NCBI GenBank assembly: GCA_902470065.1
Contig: CABRFA010000027.1
Location: forward strand, 1-8,612
DNA from: an uncultured Collinsella sp.
GTDB taxonomy: Bacteria > Actinomycetota > Coriobacteriia > Coriobacteriales > Coriobacteriaceae
Reading direction: 5' to 3'
DNA: 8,612 bases
Notes under the pieces: model-generated
The model's database searches: none
Told to the model about the DNA's origin: nothing
What the model saw: the letters and a program-made list of their open reading frames with translations, nothing else
Program-made: the position numbers and the translations under genes
Shown: piece by piece, positions 5,577-8,612 of the stretch
How the letters are laid out: each line of letters opens with the position of its first letter
Numbering within the stretch: position 1 is the stretch's first letter

Positions 5577-5623
5577 GTAGCGGAGCGCCCCGCGCGCGCC
5601 GCAACCACGCGAAAGGGTTTCCC

Positions 5624-5911
5624 ATGGCCGAGATCTCGTCCTCCCGTATCGTCATCACCGTCCTTGGCAAGAACCGCCCCGGCATCGTCGCCGGCGTCAC
5701 CCGCGTTCTGGGCGAGGCCAACGTCGACATCCGCGACATCACGCAGTCCATTATCGAGGACATCTTCACCATGACCATGCTGGCCGACACCGCCGAGTCC
5801 AAGCTCGACTTCGCCGAGCTGCAGAAGGCCCTGGCCGAGGCCGGCGAGCTTTCGGGCGTCAACGTGTCCATTCAGCGCGAGGACGTCTTTAACTTTATGT
5901 ACCGCCTGTAG
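5624..5911 (+). CDS. ACT domain-containing protein, UPF0237 family
   Basis: A 95-residue cytoplasmic protein made of one ACT domain, a small fold that usually binds amino acids and switches partner activity. Residues 8-43 (ITVLGKNRPGIVAGVTRVL, then NVDIRDITQSI) give the first strand, the ligand-binding G-x-x-RPGIV turn and first helix. The C-terminal IQREDVFNFMYRL (83-95) matches the conserved ending of UPF0237 proteins, whose length (about 90 residues) also agrees. Unlike glycine-cleavage repressor relatives (GcvR), it has a single ACT domain. The ATG at 5624 has AAAGGG at 5612-5617 six bases upstream. Members are usually followed by a UPF0210/PFL (DUF711) gene. Here the next gene is citrate synthase, 77 bases downstream on the same strand, with no terminator between, so co-transcription is possible. 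The ligand and target are unknown. Confidence 0.9.
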   Translation: MAEISSSRIVITVLGKNRPGIVAGVTRVLGEANVDIRDITQSIIEDIFTMTMLADTAESKLDFAELQKALAEAGELSGVNVSIQREDVFNFMYRL

Positions 5912-5915
5912 CGAA

Positions 5916-5936
5916 CAAGCCGCTCGGGGCAGCTTG
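5916..5936 (+). other. Small hairpin between ACT and citrate synthase genes
   Basis: CAAGC (5916-5920) pairs with GCTTG (5932-5936), and GC/GC extends the stem across one mismatch, leaving a 5-base loop. There is no T-run after it, so it is unlikely to stop transcription. It starts 4 bases after the ACT-domain stop codon and could modulate read-through into the citrate synthase gene. Confidence 0.3.
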
Positions 5937-5988
5937 ACGTCATATCGTCCAAGCGCGCGACCCCAAAGCGGACCGGAGAGGAGCGCGC

Positions 5989-7407
5989 ATGGCCTACGAC
6001 GCCAAGAAAATCTACTACCGCTTCGACGATCACCTGAGCCGCCTGGTTCTGGATTACGAGGCGAGCCGTCAGATTTCGCCCGAAAGCGAAAACCTCTACC
6101 ACGGCCTGCCGACCGACCCTTATGACGAGGACCTGTTTGTCGAGCACAATGTCAAGCGCGGCCTGCGCAATGCCGACGGCTCGGGCGTGGTCGCGGGCCT
6201 TACCCGCATCTCGGACGTGCACGGCTACAACAAGGTCGACGGCAAAGTCGTGCCCGACCAGGGCAAGCTTACGCTGCGCGGCTATAGCATCGAGGACCTG
6301 GTCAACAACGCCCAAGCCGAGAATCGCTACGGCTACGAGGAAGTCGCCTATCTGCTTATCACGGGTTCGCTGCCCAACAAGGAAGAGCTCGACGGCTTTT
6401 GCGAGCGCCTGGGCGCCTTTAGACATCTGAGCGACGAGTACGTTAAAGAGTTCCCTATGACCACGGTGTCGTCGAGCATCATGAACGTGCTCCAGCGCGC
6501 CGTACTGTTGCTATACGCCTTCGATGCCGAACCAGACGTGATCACGCCCGAGCACGAAATCGACGTCGCCATTTCCATGCTCGCACGTCTCCCGCGCATC
6601 GCCGCCTTCGCACACATGGCCTCGGTCGCCAAGCTTCGCGGCTCCGAGGTTCATGTACCGCACCCCACGCCCGGTCTCTCCACCGCCGAGACCATCCTAC
6701 AGGTCCTGCGCGGCGGCATGGCGTTCACCCGCGATGAGGCGATGCTGCTCGACGTTATGCTCATGCTGCATGCCGAGCACGGCGGCGGCAACAACTCCAC
6801 CTTCGCCTGCCGCGTGCTGTCGTCTTCGGCCACCGACCCGTATTCCGCCTACGCCGCGGCTATCGGCTCGCTCAAGGGCCCGCGCCACGGCGGCGCCAAC
6901 GCCAAGGTCGTGTCCATGCACGAGGACATCCGTGCGCATGTCTCCAATTGGGAGGACGAGGACGAGATCGCAGCCTATCTGGGCAAGATTCTCGACAAGC
7001 AGGCCTTCGACGGTACGGGTCTCATCTACGGTATGGGCCACGCCGTCTACACGCTGAGCGACCCGCGCGCCGAGGTGTGCCGCCGTTACGCGCGCACGCT
7101 TGCCGCCAAGAAGGACTTGGGCGAGGAGTTCGCACTCATCGAGCGCATCGAGCGCCTGGCCCCGCAAGTGATGCGCGATCACGGCATGACCAAGCCTATC
7201 TGCGCCAACATCGACCTGTACACGGGCTTTATCTACAAGATGCTCGGCGTGCCCGAGACGCTCTTTACGCCGCTGTTCGCCGTCGCCCGCATGGCCGGCT
7301 GGTCGGCGCACCGCATGGAAGAGCTCTTCTGCGCGCACCGCATCATCCGTCCCGCGTATCGCCCGGTTATCGAGCCGCTGGAGTACAAGCCGCTCGCCGA
7401 TCGCTAG
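5989..7407 (+). CDS. gltA: Citrate synthase (citrate/2-methylcitrate synthase family)
   Basis: A 472-residue cytoplasmic enzyme that condenses oxaloacetate with acetyl-CoA to citrate. In an anaerobe this usually serves a partial TCA branch toward 2-oxoglutarate and glutamate. Catalytic residues are all present: the substrate-binding histidine in LHAEH (H264; H261 is also conserved), the GPRHGGAN loop (297-304), H351 in YGMGHAVY, R360 in DPRA, the general base D409 in NIDLYTG, and C-terminal arginines in RIIRP (R451, R454). It is somewhat longer than the usual 370-430 residues because of an N-terminal extension of about 60-70 residues rich in charged and aromatic residues. HAEHGGGNNSTF replaces the more common HADHEQN-type segment, marking a divergent branch seen in anaerobes. 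GAGAGGAG (5976-5983) lies 5 bases before the ATG at 5989. A strong terminator follows the stop. 2-Methylcitrate synthase activity cannot be excluded by sequence, but no other propionate-pathway gene is nearby. Confidence 0.93.
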   Translation: MAYDAKKIYYRFDDHLSRLVLDYEASRQISPESENLYHGLPTDPYDEDLFVEHNVKRGLRNADGSGVVAGLTRISDVHGYNKVDGKVVPDQGKLTLRGYSIEDLVNNAQAENRYGYEEVAYLLITGSLPNKEELDGFCERLGAFRHLSDEYVKEFPMTTVSSSIMNVLQRAVLLLYAFDAEPDVITPEHEIDVAISMLARLPRIAAFAHMASVAKLRGSEVHVPHPTPGLSTAETILQVLRGGMAFTRDEAMLLDVMLMLHAEHGGGNNSTFACRVLSSSATDPYSAYAAAIGSLKGPRHGGANAKVVSMHEDIRAHVSNWEDEDEIAAYLGKILDKQAFDGTGLIYGMGHAVYTLSDPRAEVCRRYARTLAAKKDLGEEFALIERIERLAPQVMRDHGMTKPICANIDLYTGFIYKMLGVPETLFTPLFAVARMAGWSAHRMEELFCAHRIIRPAYRPVIEPLEYKPLADR

Positions 7408-7430
7408 GATGCGGACCGTTATAGAACCCG

Positions 7431-7469
7431 AGCGTGGCCAGGGCATCACCGCCCTCGGCCACGCTTTTT
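7431..7469 (+). terminator. Rho-independent terminator after citrate synthase
   Basis: AGCGTGGCC (7431-7439) pairs perfectly with GGCCACGCT (7457-7465), and AGGGC pairs with GCCCT inside it (one bulged C). The loop is ATCACC and the stem runs straight into TTTT (7466-7469). The hairpin of about 14 bp begins 23 bases after the citrate synthase stop codon. It separates that gene from the HAD phosphatase gene, although the latter has no visible promoter of its own in the remaining 25 bases. Confidence 0.9.
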
Positions 7470-7494
7470 ATGCCAGTAGAAAGGGCTGCATCAA

Positions 7495-8337
7495 ATGATT
7501 GTGTTTTCCGATATGGATGGAACGCTGCTGACGAGTGATAAGCAGATGAGCGACGCCACCTGGGCGATGCTCGACGAGCTTGCGCGCCGCGATATTGAGT
7601 TTGTGCCCTGCACGGGGCGCCCGCTGTCGGGCATCTTTGAGCCCATCCTCGCCCACCCCGCCGTACACTATGCGGTCTGTGCCAACGGTGCCAGCGTCTG
7701 GCAGCTCGACGACGGTACGCCCACCGATACCTCACGTGCTACGCGCATTTTGAGCCGACCGCTCGACCGCGCCATCGCCCACCGCGTCCATAGCATTGCC
7801 GCCGGTCACGATGTGACCTTCGATATCTTCGCGGACGGACAGTGCTTCCTCCCCCGCTCGCTCTACTCGCGCCTGGACGAATTCTGCGGCGGCGACCCCC
7901 ACATCGCGGCTTCGCTCAAGCGCACACGAACACCGATCGACATGGATATCGACAGCAAGATCGACGAGGTCGAGACGCTCGAACGCATCGCCATGTACTG
8001 GCACGACCCGGCCGATCGCGACGCCATCGCGTTGGAGCTCGACACGTTCGGAGGCATTGAGGTCACGCGTTCGTACGCCATGAATATCGAGGTCATGGGC
8101 GAGGGCGCCACCAAGGGAACGGCCCTCACATGGCTATGCGAGCACCTGGGCGAGTGCCTCGCCGACGCCTGGGCGTTCGGCGACAACATCAACGACATCC
8201 CCATGCTACAGGCAGCGGGCCATGGAATGGCCATGATCAACGCCGAGCCCGAGGATCGCGAGGCCGCCGACGCCATTACCGAATACGACAACGACCACGA
8301 CGGCGTCGCCCGCACCATCATGGGCGCCCTCGCCTAG
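7495..8337 (+). CDS. Cof-type HAD-IIB family phosphatase
   Basis: A 280-residue cytoplasmic phosphohydrolase of the haloacid dehalogenase superfamily, subfamily IIB (Cof/YbjI-like). These enzymes typically act on sugar phosphates, nucleotides or other small phosphorylated metabolites; the substrate cannot be read from sequence. All four motifs are present: motif I DMDGT (nucleophile D6, acid/base D8), motif II CTGRP (T40, R42), motif III K207 in GATKG, and motif IV GDNINDIPML (D230, N231, D234). The C2-type cap lies between motifs II and III, about residues 80-195. Length is normal for the family. AAAGGG lies 9 bases before the ATG at 7495. The gene follows the citrate synthase terminator by 25 bases, so its promoter is either very compact or it depends on read-through. 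Its stop codon is also the first three bases of a repeated unit. A second HAD-IIB gene converges on it from the right. Confidence 0.93.
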   Translation: MIVFSDMDGTLLTSDKQMSDATWAMLDELARRDIEFVPCTGRPLSGIFEPILAHPAVHYAVCANGASVWQLDDGTPTDTSRATRILSRPLDRAIAHRVHSIAAGHDVTFDIFADGQCFLPRSLYSRLDEFCGGDPHIAASLKRTRTPIDMDIDSKIDEVETLERIAMYWHDPADRDAIALELDTFGGIEVTRSYAMNIEVMGEGATKGTALTWLCEHLGECLADAWAFGDNINDIPMLQAAGHGMAMINAEPEDREAADAITEYDNDHDGVARTIMGALA

Positions 8338-8444
8338 TCATTGGGGACATTCTTAAACGACTAGTCGTTGGGGACACTCTTCGCGAAAAAGCTGCAAGGA
8401 CTGTCCCCGGCTGCCGGCAGAAAAGGAACGTCCCTAACTGCCGG
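8335..8444. repeat. REP-like intergenic element with 27-bp direct repeats in opposite orientations
   Basis: TAGTCATTGGGGACATTCTT (8335-8354) recurs with two changes at 8362-8381, a 27-base period. GGGGACA (8370-8376) is inverted as TGTCCCC (8402-8408), with partial pairing extending to AAGGA. GGACTGTCCCCGGCTGCCGG (8398-8417) recurs imperfectly (15 of 20) at 8425-8444, again with a 27-base period. A perfect palindrome, CTGCCGGCAG, sits at 8411-8420. The element fills almost the entire gap between the two convergent phosphatase genes. From memory, similar strings are dispersed in coriobacterial genomes; that is recall, not a search. It could form an mRNA 3' stem for both genes. Confidence 0.6.
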
Positions 8445-8445
8445 A

Positions 8446-8612
8446 TTAAGCGAGGCTCTCCAGAACACGGCGAAGTTCCTGCTGGACGGCGTGGTCGCGG
8501 TTGCAGCCTACGACGCGATCGGCCACCGCCTTGAGCGCGGGGCGCGCGTTTTCCATCGCGCAGCCCGTGCCGACAAAGCGAATGATCTCGTAGTCGTTCA
8601 TCGAGTCGCCAA
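8446..8612 (-). CDS. HAD-IIB (Cof-type) phosphatase, C-terminal fragment cut by the window edge
   Basis: The last 54 residues of a protein on the minus strand, running in from beyond 8612 and ending at TAA (8446-8448). It opens with motif IV of the HAD superfamily, GDSMNDYEII (Mg-binding aspartates), followed by FVGTGCAMENARPALKAVAD, the standard continuation in Cof-type phosphatases. It ends in a short helix (QQELRRVLESLA). The nucleophile motif and cap lie outside the window, so activity and full length cannot be assessed. It is a homologue of the same family as the convergent gene at 7495-8337, and only the repeat element separates the two. Confidence 0.88.
   Translation of the reverse strand, partial: GDSMNDYEIIRFVGTGCAMENARPALKAVADRVVGCNRDHAVQQELRRVLESLA

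Larger units (their letters stand above)
5228..5623. other. Structured non-coding interval of about 400 bp
   Basis: No coding sequence is supported between the integrase remnant and the ACT-domain gene. The open frame on the minus strand here (5325-5570) has no recognisable protein character or ribosome-binding site. The interval contains a long GC-rich hairpin (5284-5327), a second inverted repeat (5365-5389) with a direct copy of one arm (5418-5427), and a dyad around a possible -10 element (5554-5576). It probably combines the distal end of the mobile-element scar with the promoter region of the ACT-domain gene. Confidence 0.5.

Noticed and set aside
7419..7425. TATAGA as a promoter -10 for the HAD phosphatase
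   Set aside because: It lies upstream of the strong terminator at 7431-7469 and has no -35 box at 16-18 bases.
6697..7449. Minus-strand open frame of 250 codons opposite citrate synthase
   Set aside because: It is antisense to a gene with all catalytic residues, runs through the terminator hairpin, and has no recognisable family.
7863..8321. Minus-strand open frame opposite the HAD phosphatase
   Set aside because: It is a shadow of the HAD gene, with Ser/Met-rich unstructured composition and no ribosome-binding site.
8335..8444. CRISPR array suggested by the 27-bp period repeats
   Set aside because: There are only two copies in each orientation, the units are imperfect and have almost no spacer (about 7 bases), and they form inverted pairs; this is REP-like instead.

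Overview
The window looks like chromosomal DNA of a high-GC anaerobic actinomycete of the class Coriobacteriia, probably a Collinsella-like gut bacterium. This is inferred from GC-rich coding sequence, purine-rich Shine-Dalgarno sites, the mix of gene families, and an intergenic repeat at the right end (a GGGGACA arm, its inverse TGTCCCC, and CTGCCGGCAG) of a kind I associate with coriobacterial genomes. No rRNA or tRNA is present to settle the taxonomy. The left half (to about 4500) is visibly less GC-rich and reads as accessory DNA. The right half (from about 5600) is GC-rich housekeeping DNA.

Left, minus strand (208-3608): a compact three-gene operon. In transcription order it encodes a small exported cysteine-containing protein, a 12-helix ABC-2 type permease built from two fused half-permeases, and an ABC ATPase. 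The order 'secreted peptide, permease, ATPase' is that of bacteriocin export/immunity cassettes. The peptide has a weak resemblance to the lactococcin 972 family, so a secreted antimicrobial with its own transporter is the leading hypothesis. It is not proven.

Middle, plus strand (3609-5227): a 119-bp divergent control region packed with dyads, then a two-gene unit encoding a four-helix DUF2975 membrane protein and a YozG-like HTH regulator. Immediately after the regulator's TAG codon, in the same reading frame, begins the catalytic half of a tyrosine recombinase with no start codon or N-terminal domains. This is probably the scar of an integrated element. The regulator pair is the natural candidate for controlling the divergent operon.

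Right, plus strand (5228-8445): about 400 bp of structured non-coding DNA, then a small ACT-domain protein (UPF0237 type), citrate synthase with a strong terminator, and a Cof-type HAD phosphatase. A REP-like repeat fills the convergent gap. At the right edge is the C-terminal end of a second HAD-type phosphatase on the minus strand.
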